A DNA stretch of 64,000 nucleotides from Pseudomonas proteolytica (GTDB lineage: Bacteria; Pseudomonadota; Gammaproteobacteria; Pseudomonadales; Pseudomonadaceae), in contig NZ_VFEV01000029.1 in assembly GCF_007858275.1 (NCBI RefSeq), positions 20,383 through 84,382 on the forward strand, read 5' to 3'. Shown one piece after another: positions 51,249 through 59,674 of the stretch. The number at the start of each line of letters is the position of its first letter. Positions within the stretch are counted from its first letter, which is position 1. A model generated the notes under the pieces. That model saw nothing but the letters and a program-made list of their open reading frames with translations, did not search any database and was not told the origin of the DNA. The translations under genes were made by a program, and so were the position numbers.

Positions 51249-52190
51249 ATGCCCGTTACCTTTGACCCCGATCATCTGCGCGAAAGCTTGCGGCCCCTGG
51301 TGGACGCGCAACCGCTTTCGGCCGAGGCCAGGGTCTACCAGCGCTTCTATGGGCTGGACCTGGCTACGCGCAAAGAGCCTGTGATCAGTCGCCTGGGGCG
51401 CTTCGAGGTGGACGGGTTTACGGTGGTCAGCCAGGTCTGGTGGCCGGCGAAACCGGTGGCCACACTGTTTATGTTCCACGGTTTCTACGACCACATGGGG
51501 CTGTACCGCAGCGTGGTGGAGTGGGGTCTGGACCAGGGCTTCGTGGTGATTGCCTGCGACTTGCCGGGCCATGGCCTGTCCAGTGGCGCGCGCGCCAGCA
51601 TCGATGATTTCGCGGTGTACCAGCAGGTGGTGAACGGCTTGTTCGAGCAGGCCGACGCGCTGCAACTGCCCAAGCCCTGGCATCTGTTCGGGCAAAGCAC
51701 CGGCGGGGCGATTGTGGTGGACCATCTGCTCCACCATGGCCCGGACAGCCCGGCGCAAGGCCAGACCTTCCTGCTGTCGCCGCTGGTGCGGCCGCGAGCC
51801 TGGGGCTGGTCGCAGCTCAGTTATTACCTGCTCAAGCCGTTCGTCAAAGGCATCGCCCGGCGCTTCAGCGATAACAGCAACGACCCGGCGTTTCGTCCGT
51901 TCCTCGAAGCCGACCCCTTGCAGCCCCGGCAACTGCCTACCGCCTGGGTGGGTGCGCTGGCGCGCTGGATCAAGCGCATCGAAGCCGCCCCGCGCAGCAC
52001 GCGGCGGCCACTGATCGTGCAGGGCGAGGAGGATATGACGGTGGATTGGCAGCACAACTTGCAGGTGCTACGCGGCAAGTTCGATCAGCCGCAGGTCCTG
52101 ATGGTGCCGCGTGGGCGGCATCACATGGCAAATGAGCTGCCTGAAATCCGCGAGCAATACTTCAAGTTCCTCACCGATCACCTGAAATAA
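51249..52190 (+). CDS. Alpha/beta hydrolase (monoglyceride lipase-like)
   Basis: A 313-residue serine hydrolase. The fold is marked by LFMFHGFYDHMGLYRSVVEWGLDQGF, DLPGHGLSSG, and the nucleophile elbow HLFGQSTGGAIVVDHLL (Ser in GQSTG), with a late catalytic His in RGRHHMANE and Asp in the preceding strand. The DLPGHGLSSG and lid layout resembles monoglyceride lipase/lysophospholipase proteins. It is divergent from the DUF6436 gene and ends before a REPIN. The natural substrate cannot be named. Confidence 0.88.
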   Translation: MPVTFDPDHLRESLRPLVDAQPLSAEARVYQRFYGLDLATRKEPVISRLGRFEVDGFTVVSQVWWPAKPVATLFMFHGFYDHMGLYRSVVEWGLDQGFVVIACDLPGHGLSSGARASIDDFAVYQQVVNGLFEQADALQLPKPWHLFGQSTGGAIVVDHLLHHGPDSPAQGQTFLLSPLVRPRAWGWSQLSYYLLKPFVKGIARRFSDNSNDPAFRPFLEADPLQPRQLPTAWVGALARWIKRIEAAPRSTRRPLIVQGEEDMTVDWQHNLQVLRGKFDQPQVLMVPRGRHHMANELPEIREQYFKFLTDHLK

Positions 52191-52199
52191 CCCACCCCC

Positions 52200-52303
52200 C
52201 CTGTAGGAGCGAGCTTGCTCGCGAAGAACGTCAACGATAACGCGTGCTGCCTGGTTAGACGCGGCGTCCTTGAGTTCTTCGCGAGCAAGCTCGCTCCTAC
52301 AGG
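52200..52303. repeat. REPIN of the GTAGGAGCGAGC subtype
   Basis: CTGTAGGAGCGAGCTTGCTC and its exact inverse frame about 45 bp; arms extend through GCGAAGAAC and GTTCTTCGC. It lies between two convergent genes and can serve as a strong hairpin in both directions. Confidence 0.9.
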
Positions 52304-52314
52304 GGGGAGGGGCG

Positions 52315-53067
52315 TCAGGGGGCCAGGCTGGAGGTGCTTTGGCCGACCGCCAGGCCGGCGCGGATCGCTGCCAGCGCCGCTTGGTAATACGCCTTGCCTT
52401 CCGGCGATTCGGCAAACGTGGCGAACTCTTCCAGCTCCGGGTCTGACAGGTCCCGATACACGTACAGCAAGGTGTTGTTCAGGTCATTGCCGATCTGCTG
52501 CATCAACCGCTCGCGCTGGCCGTTGAGCATGCCTTGCGCCTGACCGCCGCCCAACAGGCCGGGGATCATCTGGCTCAGGCTGTCTGCTGCCACGCCGGCA
52601 ATCGCCAGGCTGACCTCGGCCCCGGCTTCGCGGGCGGGCAACGCCTGGGCCAGGTGGCCGATGATCAGGCTACGGGTGGCGTCGGCCTGGATCTGCGGCA
52701 AGCCCTGGGCGTTCTTGGCCAATTGGTCGCGGCGGGTCGCCAGCAACTCGGCGGCGACAATCTTGCGCCCCAGCGGCGACTGGAAAAACGCCAGCGCGGG
52801 TTTTGGATCGGCCAGGTTCTGGCGCAACTGGGCTTCGGCGCGCTGATCCATGGCCTTGGGGGCGAAGCGTTTATTGCTGTTGTCCACCAGCGCCTGGTAC
52901 ACCGCCGGCGGCAAGCTGTTGCGGTAGCGCTGCTGGGCGGCACTCAAGGCGTCATTAAAATGCGCACGTTGTTCCGGCCAGCCGGCGACCGCGTACAACT
53001 GGTCATGGCTGTCTGCCCAGGCGGGCAACACGCAGAACATCAGCAAGGATAAAAACAAACGACGCAT
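52315..53067 (-). CDS. DUF2059 domain-containing secreted protein
   Basis: A 250-residue protein with a signal peptide (LFLSLLMFCVLPAWA) and a mostly helical mature part. The C-terminal part, with DPELEEFATFAESPEGKAYYQAAL, is the pattern I associate with DUF2059, a periplasmic family of unknown function. A related FFQSPLGRKIV stretch occurs near the middle (residues 100-106), suggesting an internal duplication of the DUF2059 repeat. It is convergent with the alpha/beta hydrolase gene and has no operon partner. Confidence 0.85.
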   Translation of the reverse strand: MRRLFLSLLMFCVLPAWADSHDQLYAVAGWPEQRAHFNDALSAAQQRYRNSLPPAVYQALVDNSNKRFAPKAMDQRAEAQLRQNLADPKPALAFFQSPLGRKIVAAELLATRRDQLAKNAQGLPQIQADATRSLIIGHLAQALPAREAGAEVSLAIAGVAADSLSQMIPGLLGGGQAQGMLNGQRERLMQQIGNDLNNTLLYVYRDLSDPELEEFATFAESPEGKAYYQAALAAIRAGLAVGQSTSSLAP

Positions 53068-53207
53068 AGGGACTCCTGTCAGTCGGCCACTATTGTCCGT
53101 GTCGGGCGTAGGATTTGTCGAGAAGTCCTATCAATCGCCTGACTAAAGTGTATTTAGGCGCTAGGCGGCGCTGTCGGTTTGCCAGGCGTATGGATACTAT
53201 GCGCGCC

Positions 53208-53831
53208 ATGCAAATATCCCCTGATGACCCGCTGCTGCTACGCATCGTCGACGACCTGGCCGTGAAAGGCTGGTCGCAGCAGAACATCTTCCTGCCAGAG
53301 GCTCTGACCCTGGAACTGGCGGCTGAGTGCCATAAACGTGCCGCTGAAGGTGAATTGGCACCGGCCGCTGTCGGACGCGGACCGGCCCAGGAGATTCGCG
53401 AGGGGATTCGTGGCGACCATATCCAATGGCTGGAGCCCGGCCAGGCGGCTATCTGCGACCGCTACCTGGTGTTGATGGACAGCCTGCGGCTGGCGATGAA
53501 CCGGGGGCTGTTTCTGGGGCTGGAAGAGTTTGAATGCCACTTCGCCATGTACCCGCCGGGAGCGTTCTACCTCAAGCACCTTGACCGTTTTCGCGATGAT
53601 GACCGGCGCATGGTCTCGGCGGTGGTCTACCTGAACCAGGACTGGCTGCCCGAGCACGGAGGCCAGTTGCGCATGTACCTCAAGGATGGCATTGAACACG
53701 ATGTGGACCCCACCGGTGGTTGCCTGGTGGTGTTCCTGTCGGGGGAAGTGCCCCATGAAGTCCTCCCCGCCCACCGCGAGCGCCTGTCGCTGACGGGCTG
53801 GTTTCGCCGGCGGGGCAACGAGCCGTTTTGA
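53208..53831 (+). CDS. 2OG-Fe(II) oxygenase (prolyl 4-hydroxylase-like)
   Basis: A 207-residue double-stranded beta-helix dioxygenase using 2-oxoglutarate and Fe(II). The iron triad is His and Asp of FYLKHLDRFRDDD and His of SGEVPHEVLP, with the 2OG-binding Arg in ERLSLTGWFRRR. It resembles the small bacterial P4H-like proteins. The start is uncertain: ATG codons at 53190, 53199 and 53208 are in frame without a clear ribosome site; I chose the last. The DUF523 gene begins 2 bp after its stop. Confidence 0.9.
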   Translation: MQISPDDPLLLRIVDDLAVKGWSQQNIFLPEALTLELAAECHKRAAEGELAPAAVGRGPAQEIREGIRGDHIQWLEPGQAAICDRYLVLMDSLRLAMNRGLFLGLEEFECHFAMYPPGAFYLKHLDRFRDDDRRMVSAVVYLNQDWLPEHGGQLRMYLKDGIEHDVDPTGGCLVVFLSGEVPHEVLPAHRERLSLTGWFRRRGNEPF

Positions 53832-53833
53832 GC

Positions 53834-54322
53834 ATGCAAAAGATTCTGGTCAGCCGCTGCCTGCTGGGGCATCGCGTGCGTTATGACGGTGGGGCCAGCG
53901 GGCCGTTCGACCAACTGGCCGCCTGGCAGGCCGAAGGGCGAGTGGTTGCGGTGTGCCCAGAGGTCGCTGGCGGCCTGCCTACGCCACGCCCATCCGCCGA
54001 GATTCCGGGCGGGCAGGGGATGGATGTGTGGGAAGGCCGCGCCCAAGTGTTGACCGCCGATGGCCAGGACTTCAGCGAAGCCTTCCTGGATGGGGCGCGC
54101 CAGGCCCTGGCTCTGGTGCAGCGCCACGGCATCCGTATCGCGGTGCTCAAGGCCAACAGCCCGTCATGCGGCAACCTGCTGACTTATGACGGCACGTTCA
54201 GTGGGGTGAAAGTCACGGGTGAAGGGGTGACGGCAGCGTTGCTCAAGCGCCATGGGGTGCAGGTGTTCAGCGAGTTGGAGTTGGCCGAGGCGGCTGCGGC
54301 CCTGCTCTCAAACCCCGCCTAA
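53834..54322 (+). CDS. DUF523 family protein (YbbK-like)
   Basis: A 162-residue cytosolic protein of the DUF523 family. Hallmarks are VSRCLLGHRVRYDGGA at the start, VAVCPEVAGGLPTPRP, and VLKANSPSCG, three conserved Cys-containing motifs that probably bind a metal or cofactor. A related domain is found in E. coli YbgA-type proteins. It is coupled to the oxygenase gene upstream by a 2-bp gap. Function is unknown. Confidence 0.88.
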   Translation: MQKILVSRCLLGHRVRYDGGASGPFDQLAAWQAEGRVVAVCPEVAGGLPTPRPSAEIPGGQGMDVWEGRAQVLTADGQDFSEAFLDGARQALALVQRHGIRIAVLKANSPSCGNLLTYDGTFSGVKVTGEGVTAALLKRHGVQVFSELELAEAAAALLSNPA

Positions 54323-54327
54323 ATCCC

Positions 54328-54468
54328 ATGTGAGGGTGGGCTTGTGTGGGAGCGGGCTTGCCCGCGATGGCGCTATATCAGTGACAGATTTTTTGGCTGA
54401 CCCACCGCAATCGCGGGCAAGCCCGCTCCCACACAAGCCCGCTCCCACACAAACCTGGCCCCACATTG
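54328..54468. repeat. REPIN with nested partial copies
   Basis: GTGTGGGAGCGGGCTTGCCCGCGATGGCG and its inverse, with further partial REP cores on both outer sides (GAGGGTGGGCTTGTGTGG and CACACAAGCCCGCTCCCAC). It lies between two convergent genes. Confidence 0.88.
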
Positions 54469-54469
54469 G

Positions 54470-55093
54470 TTATTTGGCAGGTTTGCTGGTGTCAGCCTCG
54501 AACCACTTCTGCGACAGCGCCGTCAGCCGCCCATCGGCCTTGATCCGTTCCAACGCCATGTCCAGGCTCGATTTGAACGCCGGGTTGCCCTTCTGGAAGG
54601 GGATGGCCAGGGTCAACGTGGCCTTGGCATCGACACGGCTGCGCAGATCCACGCCCTCGGTGGGCTTGGCGGCAAATTGACTGCTGGTGAGGGTATCCAG
54701 GCCACTCAACAGGGGTTTCTGCTGCTTGTTGGCAAGCATCTGGGCATTGGCATAGCTATATGGCGCGCTGAAATCGAAACGATCGCGCAATTGCGCAGTC
54801 ACAGCGATGTGGTTGATCGCCACGTCGTACTTGCCGCTTTCCACGCCGGGCAGCAAGTCTGCTTCGTCGGTGGTGATAAAGGAGGCGCGTACGTCCATTT
54901 CCCGAGCCAGCAACTCACCCAGTTCCACTTCAAAACCGGTGAGTTTGTCGCCTTCCTTGAAGTTGAAGGGCGGCGTGTCGGCCTCCAGGGCAATGCGCAG
55001 TTCCCCACGGTCAAACACGTCGTCAAACAGTTCGGCGTGAGCCAAGGGGCTCAAAAAAGGCAGCACAAGTAACAGGCCAGGCAAAAAACGCAT
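54470..55093 (-). CDS. Shortened amino acid-type solute-binding protein
   Basis: A 207-residue family 3 solute-binding protein with a signal peptide (LLLVLPFLSPLAHA). Lobe I is normal: RGELRIALEADTPPFNFKEGDKLTGFEVELG, then YDVAINHIAVTAQLRDRFDFSAPY. After residue 140 it jumps almost directly to the last helices (LAIPFQKGNPAFKSSLDMALERIKADG). About 50-60 residues of lobe II, which normally carry the second half of the ligand site, are missing. The frame is intact with a good AGGAG site. No transporter genes are adjacent. Confidence 0.85.
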   Translation of the reverse strand: MRFLPGLLLVLPFLSPLAHAELFDDVFDRGELRIALEADTPPFNFKEGDKLTGFEVELGELLAREMDVRASFITTDEADLLPGVESGKYDVAINHIAVTAQLRDRFDFSAPYSYANAQMLANKQQKPLLSGLDTLTSSQFAAKPTEGVDLRSRVDAKATLTLAIPFQKGNPAFKSSLDMALERIKADGRLTALSQKWFEADTSKPAK

Positions 55094-55227
55094 GGTCACT
55101 CCTAAAGAATTCGAAGGTGCGAGACGCGGTTCAGGCTCGCTTTGCTATGGTGTCGAGTGCCTTGGACAACGTTTCGTCACTAAGTTGTCATAACCCTACA
55201 GATTTCACAGAAAAACTGGAGAAGTTA

Positions 55228-55665
55228 ATGAAAGCCATTTTGTCTCGTGCAACCCTGGCCAGCCTGCTGCTGGGGGCTTCCATGCTGGCGTCAGCCGCCG
55301 ATGTCCCACGTACACCTGCGCCCAAGGGTGCTGAAGTGTTTATTGTCTCGCCTAAGGATGGCGCTACCGTCGACAAGACCTTCACCGTTGAATTTGGCAT
55401 CAAGGGCATGGACCTGGAACCTATCGACAAACAAGTCCCGGGTGCCGGCCATCACCACTTGCTGGTTGATCAGAAGGAGTTGCCCGACCCAAGCCAGCCG
55501 ATTCCCGCCACCGATACCGTGATCCATTTCGGCAAGGCACAGACCAAGACTGAACTGACCCTGGCCCCAGGCAAGCACACCCTGCAACTGGTGGCGGGCG
55601 ATAACGTTCACCGTCAGTTTGAACCTACTGTAGCTTCAAAAGTGATCACCGTTACCGTCAAGTAA
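55228..55665 (+). CDS. DUF4399 domain-containing secreted protein
   Basis: A 145-residue protein with a signal peptide (ILSRATLASLLLGASMLASAA) and a single beta-sandwich-like domain. Typical DUF4399 features are VFIVSPKDGATVDKTFTVEFGIKGM and the His cluster GAGHHHLLVD, which may bind a metal. The start at 55228 follows TGGAGAAG; the longer frame from 55117 is not credible. It is convergent with serA across a shared terminator. Function unknown. Confidence 0.87.
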   Translation: MKAILSRATLASLLLGASMLASAADVPRTPAPKGAEVFIVSPKDGATVDKTFTVEFGIKGMDLEPIDKQVPGAGHHHLLVDQKELPDPSQPIPATDTVIHFGKAQTKTELTLAPGKHTLQLVAGDNVHRQFEPTVASKVITVTVK

Positions 55666-55680
55666 GATTTGTTCAGACGA

Positions 55681-55710
55681 AAAAAAGGGAGCCCTCAGAG
55701 GGCTCCCTTC
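55681..55710. terminator. Bidirectional terminator between DUF4399 and serA
   Basis: GGGAGCCCT (55687-55695), loop CAG, AGGGCTCCC (55699-55707). On the minus strand a run of six T follows, giving a good serA terminator; on the plus strand the T tract is weaker. Confidence 0.88.
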
Positions 55711-55730
55711 TTCGTGGTGCGTCTGAAACC

Positions 55731-56960
55731 TTAGAACAACACGCGGCTACGGATAGTACCGCTGATGTGCTGCAGCTTCTCTTGCGCCAGGTCCGAGTAC
55801 TCGGCGTCGACGTCGATTACCACGTAGCCAACCTTCTCGTTGGTCTGCAGGAACTGACCGGAGATGTTGATGCCGTTTTCCGCGAAGACCTTGTTGATCT
55901 CCATCATCACACCCGGGATGTTCTGGTGGATGTGCAGCAGGCGGTGCTTGCCAGGGTGAGCCGGCAGGGCCACTTCCGGGAAGTTGACCGAGGACACCGA
56001 CGTACCGTTGTCGCTGTACTTGACCAGCTTTTCCGCTACTTCCAGACCGATGTTGGCCTGGGCTTCAGCGGTGGAACCGCCGATGTGCGGGGTCAGGATC
56101 ACGTTGTCCAGGCCACGCAGCGGGCTTTCGAAAATGTCGTCGTTGGAGCGCGGCTCCACCGGGAACACGTCGATGGCGGCGCCGATCAGGTGCTTGTCCT
56201 TGATCGCGTCGGCCAGGGCATCCAGCTCGACCACGGTGCCGCGAGCGGCGTTGATCAGGATCCCGCCCTTCTTGATGGCGCGGATTTCCTTTTCGCCGAT
56301 CATCCACTGGGTCTCAGCGGTTTCCGGCACGTGCAGGGTCACGATATCGGACATGCCCAGCAGCTCGGTCAGGCTCGACACCTGGGTGGCGTTGCCCAAT
56401 GGCAGCTTGGTCAGGGTGTCATAGAAGAACACCTGCATGCCCAGGCCTTCGGCCAGTACCGACAATTGCGTGCCGATCGAACCGTAACCGACGATACCCA
56501 GCTTCTTGCCGCGGATTTCGAAGGAGTTGGCCGCGCTTTTGATCCAGCCGCCACGGTGGCAGGAAGCGTTCTTCTCAGGGATGCCGCGCAGCAACAGGAT
56601 GGCCTCGGCCAATACCAGCTCCGCCACGGAACGGGTGTTGGAGTACGGGGCGTTGAACACTGCGATACCGCGCTCGCGCGCTGCATTGAGGTCAACCTGG
56701 TTGGTGCCGATGCAGAAACAGCCGACAGCTACCAGCTTCTTGGCGTGGTCGAAGATTTCTTCGGTCAGCTGGGTGCGGGAGCGAATGCCGATAAAGTGCG
56801 CGTCGGCGATCTTTTCCTTGAGCTGGGATTCCGGCAGAGAACTGGTGATGTACTCAATGCTGGTGTACCCGGCGGCCTTTAGGACGTCGACGGCCGATGG
56901 GTGGACGCCTTCCAGAAGAAGGAACTTGATCTTGCTCTTATCGAGAGAAGTCTTGCTCAT
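55731..56960 (-). CDS. serA: D-3-phosphoglycerate dehydrogenase
   Basis: First step of serine synthesis, and in some bacteria also reduction of 2-oxoglutarate to D-2-hydroxyglutarate. The 409-residue product has the NAD-binding Rossmann motif LGIVGYGSIGTQLS, the catalytic Arg of INAARGTVVE, Glu, and His in TPHIGGSTAEAQ, and a C-terminal ACT domain (residues about 335-409) for serine feedback. The start at 56960 gives the known N terminus MSKTSLDKSKIKFLLLEG. It is divergent from an FAD-linked hydroxyglutarate dehydrogenase-like gene. Confidence 0.95.
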   Translation of the reverse strand: MSKTSLDKSKIKFLLLEGVHPSAVDVLKAAGYTSIEYITSSLPESQLKEKIADAHFIGIRSRTQLTEEIFDHAKKLVAVGCFCIGTNQVDLNAARERGIAVFNAPYSNTRSVAELVLAEAILLLRGIPEKNASCHRGGWIKSAANSFEIRGKKLGIVGYGSIGTQLSVLAEGLGMQVFFYDTLTKLPLGNATQVSSLTELLGMSDIVTLHVPETAETQWMIGEKEIRAIKKGGILINAARGTVVELDALADAIKDKHLIGAAIDVFPVEPRSNDDIFESPLRGLDNVILTPHIGGSTAEAQANIGLEVAEKLVKYSDNGTSVSSVNFPEVALPAHPGKHRLLHIHQNIPGVMMEINKVFAENGINISGQFLQTNEKVGYVVIDVDAEYSDLAQEKLQHISGTIRSRVLF

Positions 56961-57326
56961 CTGCGTAAACCTGTGTCCCGGAGAAAAATGGCAGGGAATC
57001 GGATCGCCGGATGTGCCCTGATTCACCAATACTGTTCCCGTTTGACGGCGTCTGTTGCCGTCATGCTGCGTTGCCGCTCCTCCCCATAGCCAGCTATGAG
57101 TCGTCGCGGCGCCTTGCCTGACGACAACAGCCACTCGCCAAACAGAAACGTATTGGTAAATCAGGGCACAGAGCTGACCCGGACGGCAGGAAAGCCGTCA
57201 CCGCAGAAACGCCCTTGGGCTCTGTCCTGCGGGGGCGGTATGCTAGCATACGCGCCCCGCTAAACACTCATTCCTGCGACGTGAAGCGTTCTCAGGATGA
57301 CCATGAATTGTTCGAGAGTTCTGTCG
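56961..57326. promoter_or_regulatory. Divergent control region between serA and the FAD dehydrogenase
   Basis: This 366-bp region has no gene. Near 57238-57251 is the exact palindrome GTATGCTAGCATAC, whose halves can serve as -10 boxes (TATGCT) for both directions. The serA side is a long leader of about 270 bp with several small dyads, such as TAGCCAGCTA (57087-57096) and a GACGGC..GCCGTC pair near 57041-57061. Their role is not known. Confidence 0.6.
57215..57244 (+). promoter_or_regulatory. Possible promoter of the FAD dehydrogenase gene
   Basis: TTGGGC (57215-57220) and TATGCT (57239-57244) are 18 bp apart, about 80 bp upstream of the start at 57327. The -10 box is half of the palindrome that may also serve serA on the other strand. 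Confidence 0.4.
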
Positions 57327-58721
57327 ATGACCCATCCTGCCCTGATTGATGAGCTAAAGACCCTGGTTGAGCCCGGCAAAGTGCTGACCGATGCAGACTC
57401 CCTGGAGGCTTACGGCAAGGATTGGACCAAGCATTTCGCCCCCGCGCCGACCGCTATCGTCTTCCCCAAGACCATTGAGCAGGTACAGGCCATTGTCCGT
57501 TGGGCCAATGAACACAAGGTGGCGCTGGTGCCATCCGGTGGGCGTACCGGCTTGTCGGCGGCGGCCGTTGCCGCGAATGGCGAAGTGGTGGTGTCGTTCG
57601 ACTACATGAACCAGATCCTCGACGTGAACCTCACCGACCGCACCGCCGTGTGCCAGCCGGGCGTGGTCACCAAGCAATTGCAGAACGTCGCCGAAGAAAA
57701 CGGCCTGTATTACCCGGTGGACTTCGCTTCGTCCGGTTCCAGCCAGATTGGCGGCAATATCGGCACCAATGCCGGCGGGATCAAGGTCATTCGCTACGGC
57801 ATGACCCGCAATTGGGTGGCCGGCATGAAGGTCGTCACCGGCAAGGGTGATGTACTGGAGCTCAACCGCGACCTGATCAAGAACGCCACCGGCTACGACA
57901 TGCGCCAGCTGTTTATCGGTGCTGAAGGCACCCTGGGCTTTGTGGTCGAAGCCACCATGCGCCTGGACCGTGCGCCGAAAAACCTCACCGCCATGGTGCT
58001 CGGCACCACTGACTTCGACTCGATCATGCCGGTGTTGCATGCGTTCCAGAGCAAGCTGGATCTGACGGCCTTTGAGTTTTTCTCCGACAAGGCCCTGGCC
58101 AAAGTCCTCGGCCGTGGCGATGTGCCGGCGCCGTTCGAGACCGATTGCCCGTTCTATGCCCTGCTGGAATTTGAAGCCACCACCGAAGAAGTCGCCAACC
58201 ACGCCCTGGAAACCTTTGAGCACTGTGTGGAGCAGGGCTGGGTGCTGGATGGCGTGATGAGCCAGAGCGAAACCCAGCTGCACAACCTGTGGAAGCTGCG
58301 CGAGTACATCTCCGAGACCATCTCCCACTGGACGCCATACAAGAACGACATTTCGGTCACCGTGTCGAAAGTGCCGGCGTTCTTGAAGGAAGTCGACGCG
58401 ATCGTCGGCGAACACTACCCCGACTTCGAAATCGTCTGGTTCGGCCACATCGGCGATGGCAACCTGCACTTGAACATCCTCAAGCCGGAAAACCTGTCCA
58501 AGGACGAGTTCTTCGCCAAGTGCGCCACCGTCAACAAGTGGGTGTTTGAAACCGTCGAGAAGTACAACGGTTCGATCTCCGCCGAACATGGCGTGGGCAT
58601 GACCAAGCGTGACTACCTGACCTACAGCCGCTCCCCGGTTGAAATCGAATATATGAAGGCAGTGAAGGCCGTGTTTGACCCGAACGGGATCATGAACCCG
58701 GGCAAGATCTTCGCTGTTTAA
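57327..58721 (+). CDS. FAD-binding oxidoreductase, D-2-hydroxyglutarate dehydrogenase-like
   Basis: A 464-residue VAO-type flavoprotein. FAD-binding motifs are VPSGGRTGLSAAAV and FASSGSSQIGGNIGTNAGGIKVIRYG; the C-terminal cap contains FGHIGDGNLHLNI and the AEHGVGMTKRDYL motif typical of D-lactate and D-2-hydroxyglutarate dehydrogenases. Its divergent neighbour is serA; in another Pseudomonas the two enzymes were reported to work as a pair, SerA making D-2-hydroxyglutarate and the dehydrogenase removing it. I start at 57327 (MTHPALIDELKTL). Substrate is inferred from family and context. Confidence 0.9.
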   Translation: MTHPALIDELKTLVEPGKVLTDADSLEAYGKDWTKHFAPAPTAIVFPKTIEQVQAIVRWANEHKVALVPSGGRTGLSAAAVAANGEVVVSFDYMNQILDVNLTDRTAVCQPGVVTKQLQNVAEENGLYYPVDFASSGSSQIGGNIGTNAGGIKVIRYGMTRNWVAGMKVVTGKGDVLELNRDLIKNATGYDMRQLFIGAEGTLGFVVEATMRLDRAPKNLTAMVLGTTDFDSIMPVLHAFQSKLDLTAFEFFSDKALAKVLGRGDVPAPFETDCPFYALLEFEATTEEVANHALETFEHCVEQGWVLDGVMSQSETQLHNLWKLREYISETISHWTPYKNDISVTVSKVPAFLKEVDAIVGEHYPDFEIVWFGHIGDGNLHLNILKPENLSKDEFFAKCATVNKWVFETVEKYNGSISAEHGVGMTKRDYLTYSRSPVEIEYMKAVKAVFDPNGIMNPGKIFAV

Positions 58722-58745
58722 CCATCACGAAAGAGGAAGCGGTCC

Positions 58746-59411
58746 ATGAGCTATCAGCACAAGTACGTCGACGGCACCAATATCCACTTTCCGCTGGGCA
58801 AAGTGGTCTGCATCGGGCGCAACTACGCCGAACACGCCAAGGAATTGGATAACCCGGTGCCGACCGAGCCCCTGCTGTTTATCAAGCCGGGCAGTTGCGT
58901 GGTGCCATTGGAAGGCGGTTTTGCCATTCCAGCCGACCGTGGGTCGGTGCACTACGAAGCGGAAATCGCGGTGCTGATCGGCAAGCCCTTGTCGAAAACC
59001 CCGAGCCGTGAAGAAGTGCTGGACGCCATCTCCGGCTTCGCCCCGGCCCTGGACCTGACCCTGCGCGACAAGCAGTCCGAGCTCAAGGCCAAGGGCCTGC
59101 CGTGGGAAATTGCCAAGTCCTTCGACGGTGCGGCAGTCATTGCGCCGTTCGTGGTGGGCAGCACCTTCCCGGACCTGACCGACATCGGCATTCGCCTGAC
59201 CATCAACGGCCAGGTGCGCCAGGACGGCAACAGTGCGCAGATGCTCAACCCGATCGTGCCGATGATCCAGCACATGGCCGGCTGCTTCTCGCTGCAGGCC
59301 GGTGATGTGATCCTGACCGGTACGCCTGTGGGCGTGGGCCCGCTGGAAGTGGGTGATGAACTGGTGCTGGAATTGCCCGGCGTGAGCCGCTTCGAAAGCT
59401 CCGTACGCTAA
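58746..59411 (+). CDS. Fumarylacetoacetate hydrolase family protein
   Basis: A 221-residue FAH-fold protein. Visible features are GKVVCIGRNYAEHAKEL, the metal-binding pair in HYEAEIAVLIGK, the Asp in FAPALDLTLRD, and the closing GDVILTGTPVGVGPLEVGDE. Small members of this family act as acylpyruvases or oxaloacetate decarboxylases. It lies 25 bp after the FAD dehydrogenase gene with GAGGAAG upstream, so it is in the same operon. Which oxo-acid it uses is unknown. Confidence 0.92.
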   Translation: MSYQHKYVDGTNIHFPLGKVVCIGRNYAEHAKELDNPVPTEPLLFIKPGSCVVPLEGGFAIPADRGSVHYEAEIAVLIGKPLSKTPSREEVLDAISGFAPALDLTLRDKQSELKAKGLPWEIAKSFDGAAVIAPFVVGSTFPDLTDIGIRLTINGQVRQDGNSAQMLNPIVPMIQHMAGCFSLQAGDVILTGTPVGVGPLEVGDELVLELPGVSRFESSVR

Positions 59412-59420
59412 CCCCATCCC

Positions 59421-59541
59421 TCTGTAGGCGCCGGCTTGTGTGGGAGCTGGCTTGCCTGCGATAGCATCACCGCGGTGTGCCTGATACACCACAGTGCTTG
59501 CACCGCGGGCAAGCCCGGCTCCCACACAAGCTCGTACACAG
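59421..59541. repeat. Degenerate REPIN
   Basis: GTGGGAGCTGGCTTGCC faces GGGCAAGCCCGGCTCCCAC, with an outer CTGTAGGCGCCGGC copy. The arms have diverged, and a 10-bp dyad lies in the middle. Confidence 0.7.
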
Positions 59542-59674
59542 ATTATTTGTGCGTACTGCGCAAATCGGCGCTTTGCATTTTTTTCACACGCCATCTGGAT
59601 AATCCTCGGCCATATGGCACGCAGGCGGTCTAAGCCTGGGCTATCACCTACAGCCGATTATCTGGAATGCCTCT

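Noticed and set aside
55731..57134. Extended serA start at 57134
   Set aside because: The extra 58 residues lie in the intergenic leader and have no protein-like conservation; the known SerA N terminus starts at 56960.
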